Positions 1 through 7,536 are shown, counted from the first letter of the stretch. The stretch: 15,936 nt of DNA from Oscillospiraceae bacterium (GCA_003516865.1 DPBR01000008.1:3970-19905), one strand, 5' to 3'. Translations and numbers: made by a program. Notes: a model not told the origin generated them from the sequence alone.

Positions 1-1260
1 GTTAAACCCGCCGCTCCCGTTCACACGGATTCCGCAATCGAAAAGGCGCAGGCGGCTGTCGCAAACGTTGCCGCGCAGGGCGGAATGCAGAAGCAGAGCC
101 TTATAAGCGTAAATCTTGCAAAACTCGACGCGCTTAACGATATCGTCGGCGAAATTATCACCACCGAGTCTATGGTTATCTCAAATCCCGACCTTGAGGG
201 ACTTGAGCTTGAAAGCTTCAGCAAGGCTGCTCGCGACCTCAAAAAGCTCACCGGCGAGCTTCAGGATACCGTTATGTCAATCAGAATGGTTCCGCTTTCG
301 GGCGTGTTCCAGAAGATGAACAGAATTGTCCGCGATATGCGCAAAAAGCTTAACAAGGACGTTGAATTTGTTATGGAGGGCGAGGAAACTGAGGTTGACA
401 AGTCGATTGTCGACAGCCTTCAGGACCCGCTTATGCACCTCGTAAGAAACTGTATGGACCACGGTATCGAGGAACACCCGGAGGAAAGAACAAACGAAGG
501 CAAGTCCGCAAAGGGTACTGTTAAGCTCACGGCGCAGAATTCTTCGGGCGAGGTTATTATCACGGTTTCGGACGACGGCGCGGGTATCGACCCCGAAAAG
601 GTTCTTGCAAAAGCAAAGCGTTCGGGCGTTCTTACAAAACCCGAAAGCGAATACACTGTAAAAGAAATCCAGAATTTAATTCTTCTGCCCGGTTTCTCAA
701 CAAACGAAACCGTCACGGAATTCAGCGGACGCGGCGTCGGAATGGATGTTGTCAAGGCAAATGTTGAAAAATGCAACGGAACGATTATCGTTGACAGCAA
801 AAAGGGCTTAGGAACAACGTTTATCATCAAAATCCCGCTTACTCTCGCAATTATCGACGGAATGGAAATCAGCGTCGGAGATATCGTATTCACCGTCCCG
901 ATTTCGACAATCCGTGAAAGCTTCAAGGTTGAGCCGGAGCAAATTCTCCGCGATACCGACGGAAACGAGATGATAATGCTCCGCGGAATTTGCTATCCGA
1001 TACTCAGAATGCACGAAAAATTCGGCATTGAAACAGAGGTTACGGACCTCAAAGAGGGCATTCTCCTGCTTGTTGAAACGGATAACAAGAAAATGTGTAT
1101 CTTCGCAGACAAGCTGATAGGCGAACAGCAGGTTGTTGTAAAGCCGTTCCCGAAATATCTCTCACGCTACAATATCAAGGGCGAGGGACTTTCCGGCTGT
1201 ACGATAATGGGCGACGGCAGCATTTCACTTATTATTGATACAAATACGCTTATCGGTTAA
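1..1260 (+). CDS. cheA: Chemotaxis histidine kinase CheA (5' partial)
   Basis: CheA is the cytoplasmic kinase that autophosphorylates in response to chemoreceptors and passes phosphate to CheY and CheB. The frame is open from base 1, giving 419 visible residues; the phosphotransfer (P1) and CheY-binding (P2) domains must lie upstream. Residues 1-30 are an Ala-rich linker. The P3 dimerisation helices follow at about 35-100. The P4 ATPase domain spans about 100-275, with the N box (LVRNCMDHGIE, Asn150), G1 box (DDGAGID, about 191-197) and G2 box (GRGVGMD, 243-249). From about 280 to the end lies the CheW-like P5 coupling domain. The stop is 13 nt before cheW, so the genes are almost certainly co-transcribed. 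The family is certain from the motifs; the true start cannot be seen. Confidence 0.97.
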   Translation, partial: VKPAAPVHTDSAIEKAQAAVANVAAQGGMQKQSLISVNLAKLDALNDIVGEIITTESMVISNPDLEGLELESFSKAARDLKKLTGELQDTVMSIRMVPLSGVFQKMNRIVRDMRKKLNKDVEFVMEGEETEVDKSIVDSLQDPLMHLVRNCMDHGIEEHPEERTNEGKSAKGTVKLTAQNSSGEVIITVSDDGAGIDPEKVLAKAKRSGVLTKPESEYTVKEIQNLILLPGFSTNETVTEFSGRGVGMDVVKANVEKCNGTIIVDSKKGLGTTFIIKIPLTLAIIDGMEISVGDIVFTVPISTIRESFKVEPEQILRDTDGNEMIMLRGICYPILRMHEKFGIETEVTDLKEGILLLVETDNKKMCIFADKLIGEQQVVVKPFPKYLSRYNIKGEGLSGCTIMGDGSISLIIDTNTLIG

Positions 1261-1273
1261 GGGGGAAGTTAAT

Positions 1274-1789
1274 ATGACAAACGATGTAATAAAAGAAGCC
1301 GTTGCAAAACAGCAGTCCGGCGACAGAAAGCTTGCCGCTGACAACAGCATTCTCGGCAAGGTTATGACTTTCAATATCGGCGAGCAGGTTTACGGTATCG
1401 AAATTCAGTATGTTGTGGAAATAATCGGAATGCAGAGAATTACAAAGGTTCCGCACGTTCCGAATTATATCAAGGGCATCATAAACGTGCGCTCGAAGGT
1501 CGTTCCCGTAATCGACATCAGAACGCGCTTCGGAAAGCCCGAAATTCCCGCAACGTCGCATACTTGCATAATTACGCTTTCTTTCAATGAAACGTCTGTC
1601 GGAATTATCGTCGATAACGTTGCAAACGTTGAGGATATCCATTCGGGAGATATTTCCGCGACGCCCGAAAACAAGAACGTTAACACAAACGCATTCATTC
1701 AGTATATGATTCGTTCGGGAAATAACCCCGAAGGTCCCACAAAGCTTATTCTCGACGTCGCAAAGCTCCTCGACGAACAGGAGGCGTAA
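1274..1789 (+). CDS. cheW: Chemotaxis coupling protein CheW
   Basis: A 171-residue CheW adaptor that links chemoreceptors to CheA through SH3-like beta-barrel subdomains. The diagnostic block is near residues 68-96 (VPHVPNYIKGIINVRSKVVP followed by VIDIRTRFG), the CheW counterpart of the VPxxPxxIxGxxNxRGxxxPVxDL pattern. An N-terminal extension of about 30 residues precedes the domain. The frame is open further upstream to a TTG inside cheA, but the ATG at 1274 is preferred because a purine-rich site (GGGGGAAG, 1261-1268) precedes it and it clears the cheA stop. The gene lies between cheA and cheR, with 13-nt and 3-nt gaps, in a single operon. Confidence 0.96.
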   Translation: MTNDVIKEAVAKQQSGDRKLAADNSILGKVMTFNIGEQVYGIEIQYVVEIIGMQRITKVPHVPNYIKGIINVRSKVVPVIDIRTRFGKPEIPATSHTCIITLSFNETSVGIIVDNVANVEDIHSGDISATPENKNVNTNAFIQYMIRSGNNPEGPTKLILDVAKLLDEQEA

Positions 1790-1792
1790 TTT

Positions 1793-2617
1793 ATGGAAAT
1801 AACCGACGCTGAATTTAAACGTCTTGTAAAATTTATGTACGATAACTTCGGCATAAATCTTGCCGCAAAGCGCGTTCTCGTTCAGGGACGTCTTGGAAAT
1901 ATGCTCCGCGACCGCAATTTTAAAAGCTACGGAGATTATCTTGACGCGGTTGAAAACGATAAGACGGGCGCCGAGGTTACTACCATATTAAATAAGCTTA
2001 CGACAAATCATACCTTCTTTATGAGAGAACCGGAGCACTATACGTTTATGAAAGACGTTGTGCTGCCGTATTCGATAAAAGTCTGCAAGGACCATATTCT
2101 GAGAATGTGGAGCGCGGCTTGCTCTTCCGGCGAGGAAGTATATACTATGGCTATGCTTATAGACCAGTATTTCGGCGCGGAAAAGGCAAAATGGGATACC
2201 AGAATACTCGCGACGGATATTTCGCAGAACGTTATCGGAAAGGCAAAAGCGGGAATTTATCAGGAAGAGGGAATGAAGGGTCTTTCAAAAGAGTGGAAAG
2301 CCCGTTATTTCAACAGGCTCGCGGACGGAAGCTATGAAATTTGCCAGGGAATAAAGGACGAGGTTATCTTCAAGACATTTAATCTTATGGACCCTATGCC
2401 CGATAAATATAAGGCAAAGCCGTTTGATTTGATTTTCTGCCGCAATGTTATGATTTATTTCGACCAGCCGACAAAACAGGCGCTTGTAAATAGATTTTAT
2501 GACGTTGTAAAGCCGGGAGGATATTTCTTTATAGGTCACGCCGAAAGCGTAAACAGGCAGGATACGCAGTTTGATTACATAAAACCTGCGATTTACCGCA
2601 AACCATCTGGAAAGTAA
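1793..2617 (+). CDS. cheR: Chemoreceptor glutamate methyltransferase CheR
   Basis: CheR transfers methyl groups from S-adenosylmethionine to glutamates in the adaptation helices of chemoreceptors, opposing CheB. The 274-residue product matches the usual family length. The N-terminal helical domain (about 1-70) is followed by the conserved TTNHTFFMRE segment (near residue 70-79), which resembles the family TTNxTxFFRE motif. The SAM-binding motif is WSAACSSGEE. ILATDIS is the acidic ribose-contact region, and FDLIFCRNVMIYFD is a strongly conserved late motif. There is no TPR extension. The Shine-Dalgarno site AGGAGG (1779-1784) lies inside the last cheW codons, 8 nt before the ATG, so translation is probably coupled to cheW. 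Confidence 0.96.
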   Translation: MEITDAEFKRLVKFMYDNFGINLAAKRVLVQGRLGNMLRDRNFKSYGDYLDAVENDKTGAEVTTILNKLTTNHTFFMREPEHYTFMKDVVLPYSIKVCKDHILRMWSAACSSGEEVYTMAMLIDQYFGAEKAKWDTRILATDISQNVIGKAKAGIYQEEGMKGLSKEWKARYFNRLADGSYEICQGIKDEVIFKTFNLMDPMPDKYKAKPFDLIFCRNVMIYFDQPTKQALVNRFYDVVKPGGYFFIGHAESVNRQDTQFDYIKPAIYRKPSGK

Positions 2618-2635
2618 GTCAGGGAGTGTTTTTTT

Positions 2636-3823
2636 ATGAAGCGAATAAAGCTTTTGGTTGTCGATGATTCAATACTTTTCAGAGAAGTTCTCGCGCGCTA
2701 TATCAAGCAGGACGATATGATTGAAGTTGTCGGAAAAGCCGGCGACGCTTATTCCGCAAGAGATATGATTTTACAGTACGAGCCGGACGTTATGACGCTC
2801 GACCTCGAAATGCCGAAAATGGACGGAATTGCTTTTCTGAAAAAGCTTTTGCCGCAGTATTATATTTCGACAATCGCGGTTTCCGGTTCGGAGGACAGAA
2901 AAGCCGCCTGTATTGAAGCGGGCGCGGTTGAATTTATCGCAAAACCCTCAACGCGCACCAGCAGCGAAATGGCTGTTTTTGCCGCGGATTTGTGCAGGGC
3001 GATACGCAGAGCCTATAAGCACGCAAATCCGAGCGCTATTATTTCAAGCGAGCCGTCTTTTGTTACAAAGTCAAATTCTGCGGAAAAAAATACTTCTCAA
3101 GCGAAAATAAACGCAAACGATACCGTTAATTTTGCTCAAAAGGCGAAAGAGCAGGTCAGTCAAACAAAAAATATGCTTCAATCGTCTATGCCGAAAACGC
3201 ATACGAAAGAGCCTCCCGCCGTAAATATCGCGGTTAAGCACTCAAAATTGAGCAAAAATGAAGCAATTATCGCTCTCGGCGCGTCAACAGGCGGAACGGA
3301 AGCGCTTGAGCAGGTTATCAGATTTTTTCCGGAGGACACACCACCCGTTATCGTTGTCCAGCATATGCCTGCGGGATTTACGAAGCTTTATTCCGAAAGG
3401 CTCAATCACTCCTGCAAAATGGAGGTTAAGGAAGCCGAGGACGGCGACAGGCTGAGAAGAGGTCTTGTTATAATCGGAGCGGGAGAGCATCATCTGCGGC
3501 TCTGCAAGGACAGTCACGGCTATTATGTCAGCTCAAAGCCCGGCGAAAAGGTTTCGGGACATTGCCCTTCCGTTGACGTTATGTTTACGTCTGTGGCGGA
3601 GGTTGCCGGACCGCACGCTATCGGCGCAATTCTCACAGGAATGGGCCGCGACGGCGCAGACGGGCTTTTGAAAATGCGTCAGGCGGGCGCTTTTACAGTC
3701 GGTCAGGATAAGGAAACCTGCGTTGTTTACGGAATGCCGATGGAGGCTTATAATATCGGCGCCGTTGAGGTTCAGGCTCCTTTGTACAAAATTTCCGAAA
3801 TTATTCTCAGCGACCTTTATTGA
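2636..3823 (+). CDS. cheB: Chemotaxis response regulator / methylesterase CheB
   Basis: CheB removes receptor methyl groups and can deamidate receptor glutamines; phosphorylation of its receiver by CheA activates the esterase. The receiver is at about 1-120 with acidic pair Asp10-Asp11, phospho-acceptor Asp56 (in MTLDLEMPKMDG) and Lys103. The catalytic domain begins near 209 and shows the Ser-His-Asp triad as Ser217 (GASTGG), His243 (VQHMP) and Asp339 (GMGRDGADG). At 395 residues it is longer than the roughly 350 of E. coli CheB. The extra length is a Lys/Ser/Asn-rich linker at about 130-208. A strong Shine-Dalgarno site (AGGGAGTG, 2621-2628) precedes the ATG. This is the last gene of the operon. 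Confidence 0.96.
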   Translation: MKRIKLLVVDDSILFREVLARYIKQDDMIEVVGKAGDAYSARDMILQYEPDVMTLDLEMPKMDGIAFLKKLLPQYYISTIAVSGSEDRKAACIEAGAVEFIAKPSTRTSSEMAVFAADLCRAIRRAYKHANPSAIISSEPSFVTKSNSAEKNTSQAKINANDTVNFAQKAKEQVSQTKNMLQSSMPKTHTKEPPAVNIAVKHSKLSKNEAIIALGASTGGTEALEQVIRFFPEDTPPVIVVQHMPAGFTKLYSERLNHSCKMEVKEAEDGDRLRRGLVIIGAGEHHLRLCKDSHGYYVSSKPGEKVSGHCPSVDVMFTSVAEVAGPHAIGAILTGMGRDGADGLLKMRQAGAFTVGQDKETCVVYGMPMEAYNIGAVEVQAPLYKISEIILSDLY

Positions 3824-3849
3824 TACATAATATATATTATAATAGTATA

Positions 3850-3872
3850 GAAGCGGAGTTTTTGCTCCGCTT
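3850..3872. repeat. Palindromic hairpin repeat, copy 1
   Basis: A 23-nt unit consisting of G plus an 8-bp stem (AAGCGGAG pairing with CTCCGCTT) around a TTTTTG loop. It is repeated exactly at 4060-4082. No T-tract follows this copy, so it is not a convincing intrinsic terminator on its own, although it begins only 27 nt after the cheB stop. Confidence 0.85.
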
Positions 3873-3883
3873 GAGACCGTTGA

Positions 3884-4038
3884 AAAAGTCCCGTTGGGAC
3901 TTTTCCGCCGAAGCATCCGCACTGCCCGCACTCATTGTCGGCAATGCCGACAATTCGCACAGTTGTGCGGATAGAAGTGTTTTTCGCCCCGGAAGACCCG
4001 TGGCAAAAAACGGATTTAAAATGCCCGCTTCGCGGGCA
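3884..4038. repeat. Cluster of hairpins between the two flanking repeats
   Basis: Several perfect inverted repeats are packed here: 3884-3892 with 3896-3904 (9 bp, loop GTT); 3934-3942 with 3946-3954 (ATTGTCGGC, 9 bp, loop AAT); 3956-3960 with 3965-3969 (CGCAC, 5 bp); and 4022-4028 with 4032-4038 (TGCCCGC, 7 bp, loop TTC). An 8-bp stem, 3915-3922 with 3965-3972 (ATCCGCAC), can enclose the ATTGTCGGC hairpin and would compete with the small CGCAC hairpin. The run 3922-3929 (CTGCCCGC) can also pair with 4032-4039. Frames that stay open here are low-complexity and look non-coding. Possible roles are a structured RNA tail, a REP/BIME-like repeat element or a transcription barrier; function is not shown. 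Confidence 0.7.
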
Positions 4039-4059
4039 GAATATACTTTTCGACATACT

Positions 4060-4090
4060 GAAGCGGAGTTTTTGCTCCGCTTTTCTTTTT
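4060..4090 (+). terminator. Intrinsic terminator for the che operon (hairpin repeat copy 2)
   Basis: The second exact copy of the 23-nt hairpin repeat (stem AAGCGGAG / CTCCGCTT, 4061-4082) is followed at once by TTCTTTTT, giving a G+C-rich stem plus U-tract, the standard intrinsic terminator form. It is the last hairpin before the A+T-rich origin region and would stop cheB read-through. Confidence 0.75.
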
Positions 4091-4117
4091 GAAAATTATC
4101 ATTTTTATGATTTTTTT

Positions 4118-4691
4118 ATTTCAACAATCAACCGTCTTTTGTTGATAAAAAAATTTTCCATTAAACTTCAACCTACTTTCAACGTCACTTTAATTTTTTC
4201 AAACATAAAAATAAACCTCATTATAATACGCTATTTTAACATTATCAACCGAGTTTTCAACAAAAAACAGCGGTTTAAACACTTTAATTGTTAAAAGTAA
4301 GCCAGAAAAGTATAAAAAATATGTCAAAACTAAAAAGTTTTCAACCGCGGCTTGGAATAATATTCAAAAAATTGAAAATTCCGCATTGTTTCGTGAGCAT
4401 ATTTTTTATACCAAACGTATTATTTTGCTTAAAAACAGATTTTTTTATTTCAAAAAAATAAATTTTTAAAGTTTTCTACTTTTTTCTTCCGAAAATTTGG
4501 CTAAGCTAAGTGATTTTTTAACCTATTCAACAGAGTTTTCAACATTTTAATTTACTTTTCTGATTGTATATTTATTTTTTCTGTTTTCAACAGGATAAGT
4601 TTAAAATAATTTGAATGTCAGGTTCTGAATTGTAAAAAATTAATAAAAAAATTCAAGAAGTATATTATCTTTGTTGAAAATTCACAGAATA
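4118..4691. other. oriC: Replication origin, upstream DnaA-box cluster (oriC part 1)
   Basis: This very A+T-rich stretch without genes carries repeated 9-mers TTWTCAACM, close to the DnaA-box consensus TTWTNCACA. Exact occurrences are 4140-4148 (- strand, TTATCAACA), 4242-4250 (TTATCAACC), 4254-4262 (TTTTCAACA), 4338-4346 (TTTTCAACC), 4536-4544 (TTTTCAACA), 4584-4592 (TTTTCAACA) and 4672-4680 (- strand, TTTTCAACA). One-mismatch copies are at 4118-4126 and 4524-4532. Two boxes form near-identical doublets (4242-4262 and 4524-4544; 18 of 21 bases the same, GAG spacer). Position beside dnaA and box density make an origin likely. The stretch 4263-4535 otherwise holds only one box and A/T runs. 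The sites nearest the promoter may also autoregulate dnaA. Confidence 0.85.
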
Positions 4692-4718
4692 TTGACATTT
4701 TTATGTTGTTATTTTTGC

Positions 4719-4747
4719 TTGAAAAATTTCGGGATTTATGGTACAAT
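4719..4747 (+). promoter_or_regulatory. dnaA promoter
   Basis: A -35 element TTGAAA (4719-4724), a 17-bp spacer and a -10 element TACAAT (4742-4747), with TG at 4739-4740 making an extended -10. It lies about 70 nt upstream of the dnaA ATG and directly after the DnaA-box cluster, with the nearest box ending at 4680. Confidence 0.75.
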
Positions 4748-4816
4748 TAATATAGATGTGATTATAACAAAATCACTTGTTTTGTATATATATTATTTTG
4801 GAATGGTGAACCGATA

Positions 4817-6175
4817 ATGAACAATCTTTCTTCTCTATCCGATATTTACAGATGTGTTGTCGATAATTGCGTAAAGGAATACGATATTTCCGACGCAGCA
4901 AGAGAACTTTGGCTTGACTCCCTCGTTCCGCTGAGAATGGACGGAAATTCTTTCGTTCTCGCAACAGACCACGAATTTAAAAAGGATACTCTGAAATCTC
5001 TGTATCTCCCGCATATCGAAGAACAGCTCAAAAATATACTCGGCGTGCCTATGAGAGTTGAAATTGTCGTTGACGATAAAATCAACTCCCAGAAGCAGGT
5101 TATCTCCGAGCTTATTCACGCTGAGCCTGTAAACGATACCGTGGTCAATTTCGATAAAAAGGTTACATATACTTTCGATAACTTCATCGTCGGTCCTTCA
5201 AATAACCTTGCTTTCGCGGCGGCAAAGGCTGTTTCCAAAAAGCAGCACGAAAAATATAATCCGCTTTTTATTTACGGCGATTCCGGTCTTGGAAAAACGC
5301 ATCTGCTCTCGGCTATTCAGTTTGAGATGCAGAATAATTTTCCGGGAATCAATATAATCTATATTCCCGCAGAAACGTTTACAAACGAGTTTCTTCATTC
5401 GATTTCTTCAAATACAGTCGAGAGCTTTGACGAGAAATACAGAAGCGCGGACGCTCTTTTGATTGACGATATTCAGTTTATCGCGGGCAAAGACCAGACG
5501 GAGGAAAAATTCTTCCATATCTTCAATGAACTTTATAATCAGAATAAGGTGATTGTACTTACGTCCGACCGTCCCGCAAAAGAAATCAAGTCCATTTCGG
5601 ACAGGCTCAGAACGCGGTTTAGTTCCGGACTTATAGCCGACGTAAAGCCGCCCGAATATGAAACGAGGCTCGCTATTATCCAGAGAAAAGCGGAGCTGCT
5701 TCATTTCAATATTTCGGATGACGTTATCGATTATATCGCGACAAAGCTCAAATCAAACATCAGACAGATTGAGGGCGTTGTTACAAAGCTTAACGCGCTG
5801 TTTGTCGTATCGCAGGTTAAGCCGACGATTGCGGTTGCTCAGAATGTTATCAAGGATATCGTGACGGACCATCAGCCTATTCCCGTTACTGTTGACAAGA
5901 TAATAACCGAGGTAGCCAAGATTTATAATATTGAACCCGATGAAATGCGTTCTCAGAGAAGAACTGCAAGCATTTCTCAGGCGAGAAAAGTCGCAATCTA
6001 CGTTATTCAGAATGTTACCGAGCTGTCTTACGAGTCAATCGGTCAGGAATTCAGCGGACGCGACCATTCTACTATGGTTTATGCGATTAAGTCAGTTAAA
6101 GAGGAAATGGAGCGCGACAGCGGCTTTCGTTCCATTGTTGAGGATATCATCAAGAACGTAAAGACAAATCAGTGA
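4817..6175 (+). CDS. dnaA: Chromosomal replication initiator protein DnaA
   Basis: DnaA is the AAA+ initiator that binds origin boxes, forms an ATP-dependent filament and melts DNA for helicase loading. The 452-residue product has the usual four domains: N-terminal domain I (1 to about 85), a short linker (to about 112), the AAA+ domain with Walker A GDSGLGKTH (154-162, Lys160), Walker B LLIDDIQF (214-221) and an Arg-finger segment RTRFSSGL (265-272), and the DNA-binding domain IV with the DnaA signature GRDHST (414-419). The equivalent of E. coli Arg399 appears retained as Arg382, while two nearby family-typical Arg positions are Ala384 and Gln388, and the Thr435 position is Ser418. The start ATG is preceded by GGTGA (4805-4809), a moderate Shine-Dalgarno site. 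Confidence 0.98.
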   Translation: MNNLSSLSDIYRCVVDNCVKEYDISDAARELWLDSLVPLRMDGNSFVLATDHEFKKDTLKSLYLPHIEEQLKNILGVPMRVEIVVDDKINSQKQVISELIHAEPVNDTVVNFDKKVTYTFDNFIVGPSNNLAFAAAKAVSKKQHEKYNPLFIYGDSGLGKTHLLSAIQFEMQNNFPGINIIYIPAETFTNEFLHSISSNTVESFDEKYRSADALLIDDIQFIAGKDQTEEKFFHIFNELYNQNKVIVLTSDRPAKEIKSISDRLRTRFSSGLIADVKPPEYETRLAIIQRKAELLHFNISDDVIDYIATKLKSNIRQIEGVVTKLNALFVVSQVKPTIAVAQNVIKDIVTDHQPIPVTVDKIITEVAKIYNIEPDEMRSQRRTASISQARKVAIYVIQNVTELSYESIGQEFSGRDHSTMVYAIKSVKEEMERDSGFRSIVEDIIKNVKTNQ

Positions 6176-6426
6176 GTTTTCCGCATATTTGTCAACATTT
6201 CTTCAACGTTAATTAACAGGCGGTTGAAAGCGCAGGCTGTTTTAAACTTTTTGCGTTTTTTTGAACATCGGCGGGTTAAATTTTTTTATTGAGAAAATGG
6301 CTTTGTAATCGCATTTTTTTGATATTCCACAGTTTGCACCGCCCTTATTATTATTATTATTAATATATAAATATTATCATCATATGATATGATTTCATTT
6401 GATTGATTTGATTTAAGGAGATTTTT
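6176..6426. other. oriC: Origin unwinding region between dnaA and dnaN (oriC part 2)
   Basis: This 251-nt gap has no gene. From left to right it holds weak box-like sites TTGTCAACA (6189-6197) and, on the - strand, CTTTCAACC (6222-6230). A box-like TATTCCACA (6323-6331) follows, then a G+C-richer run (GCACCGCCC, 6336-6344), six TTA triplets (6345-6362) and a purely A/T tract to 6377. This succession of box, G+C cluster, triplets and A/T tract is the arrangement described for the B. subtilis unwinding element, with triplets read as 3'-AAT-5' on the opposite strand. No convincing terminator lies after dnaA, so dnaA and dnaN may be co-transcribed. Confidence 0.65.
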
Positions 6427-7527
6427 ATGAAATTTTCAGCTTCAAAAGAATCTGTTCTCGAAGCTTTTCTTACAACTTCAAAAGCCGCTTCTTCAAAATC
6501 AACGATTGCGGCGCTTGAGGGCTTGCTTCTGGAACTCACCGATAATAAGCTTACCGTAACGGGCTATAATCTTGAAATAGGAATAAGAACCGAAATTCCC
6601 GTTGAGAACGGAGAAAACGGAAGCACGGTTATAAATGCGCGTATTTTGTGCGAAATCGTAAGAAAAATGCCGTCGGGTATATTGGAATTTGATATCGGAG
6701 AAAATAAGACCGCAACCATTAAAAACGGGCTTACCGAATTTTCTATTATGTGTATGAGAGCGGACGAATATCCGCCCGTTCCTCAGACAGGCTCTCAGCA
6801 TGGCTTTACTATGCCGCAGGCACTGCTTAAAAGTATGATTAATCAGACAAAGTATGCCTGCGCGACAACCGATACGAAACCTGCGCTTACCGGCTGCAAG
6901 TTTGAAATTGTGGATAATGTTCTGAGCGTTGTTGCGGTTGACGGAATAAGAATTGCGCTTCGTCAGGAAAGCGTTCCTTACGAGAATATTGATTTTATCG
7001 TTCCGAACAGAACTCTTGAGGAGCTTACTCATATACTTTCTGATGAAAACGATAAAAATGTTACTATTTGTATAGATAAAAATCAGATTTCATTTGAAGT
7101 CGGCAAGTATACGATGATTTCACGCCTTATAAACGGCGATTTTCTTGAGTACAGAAAGCATCTTACCTGCGAGGGAAGCGTTTTCGCAGAGGTTAATTGC
7201 CGTGAGATTATCGATATGCTTGACAGAGCGATGCTTGTAATTAACGAGAAAAATAAATCACCCGTTCGCTGCGAGTTCGGAAATGACTCAATTACAATGA
7301 GCTGTGCGACTACTCTTGGTAAAGTTTCTGATAAAATTAACGTAAAGTATAATGGCGAGCCTATTACAATCGGATTTAACGCGAAATATTTGCTTGACGC
7401 ATTTAAGGCTTGCGATACAGATAAGGTTAAAATTATTCTGACAGGTTCGGCGGTTTCTCCCGTTCTGATTGTTCCCATGGAAGGGAATGAGTTTACGTTC
7501 TTCCTTTTGCCCATGAGATTAAAATAA
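6427..7527 (+). CDS. dnaN: DNA polymerase III beta sliding clamp DnaN
   Basis: DnaN dimerises into a ring around DNA and tethers the replicative polymerase and many repair proteins. The 366-residue length fits three repeated clamp domains (about 1-120, 125-245, 245-366). Visible family features are the N-terminal MKFSASKESVLEAF start, the mid-protein TGCKFEI and VAVDGIRIAL blocks after the second-domain boundary, and the C-terminal VLIVPMEGNEFTFFLLPMRL, matching the family PVLI...P(V/M)RL ending. A strong Shine-Dalgarno site (AAGGAG, 6415-6420) lies 6 nt upstream of the ATG. It sits in the standard place after dnaA. Confidence 0.97.
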   Translation: MKFSASKESVLEAFLTTSKAASSKSTIAALEGLLLELTDNKLTVTGYNLEIGIRTEIPVENGENGSTVINARILCEIVRKMPSGILEFDIGENKTATIKNGLTEFSIMCMRADEYPPVPQTGSQHGFTMPQALLKSMINQTKYACATTDTKPALTGCKFEIVDNVLSVVAVDGIRIALRQESVPYENIDFIVPNRTLEELTHILSDENDKNVTICIDKNQISFEVGKYTMISRLINGDFLEYRKHLTCEGSVFAEVNCREIIDMLDRAMLVINEKNKSPVRCEFGNDSITMSCATTLGKVSDKINVKYNGEPITIGFNAKYLLDAFKACDTDKVKIILTGSAVSPVLIVPMEGNEFTFFLLPMRLK

Positions 7528-7536
7528 ATATATAAT
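7507..7536 (+). promoter_or_regulatory. Possible weak promoter before yaaA-recF-remB
   Basis: A perfect TATAAT (7531-7536) lies just after the dnaN stop, with TTGCCC (7507-7512) 18 bp upstream as a 4/6 match to -35. The region is A/T-rich, so a chance match is quite possible. Confidence 0.3.

Noticed and set aside
3827..3840. ATAATATATATTAT palindrome after cheB as a terminator or attachment site
   Set aside because: A pure A/T stem is a poor terminator and there is no sign of an integrated element nearby.
3850..4082. The repeat array as a CRISPR
   Set aside because: Only two exact repeats 210 bp apart, with unrelated internal stems and no cas genes.
3820..4294. Open frames over the hairpin array (90 and 119 residues, + strand)
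   Set aside because: Composition is set by the stems and by A/T-rich DNA, neither frame has a convincing ribosome binding site, and the second runs into the origin boxes.
4803..4817. Four-codon leader (ATG to TAA) overlapping the dnaA ATG by one base
   Set aside because: GGA abuts its ATG, too close for a binding site, and the GGTGA inside it is better read as the dnaA Shine-Dalgarno site.
6208..6260. GTTAATTAAC palindrome and weak stem after dnaA as a terminator
   Set aside because: The stem is A/T-only or four pairs long and no T-run follows in register; more likely part of the origin.
6379..6388. ATCATATGAT palindrome before dnaN as an operator
   Set aside because: Ten-bp A/T palindromes are expected by chance in this tract and no second copy is seen.
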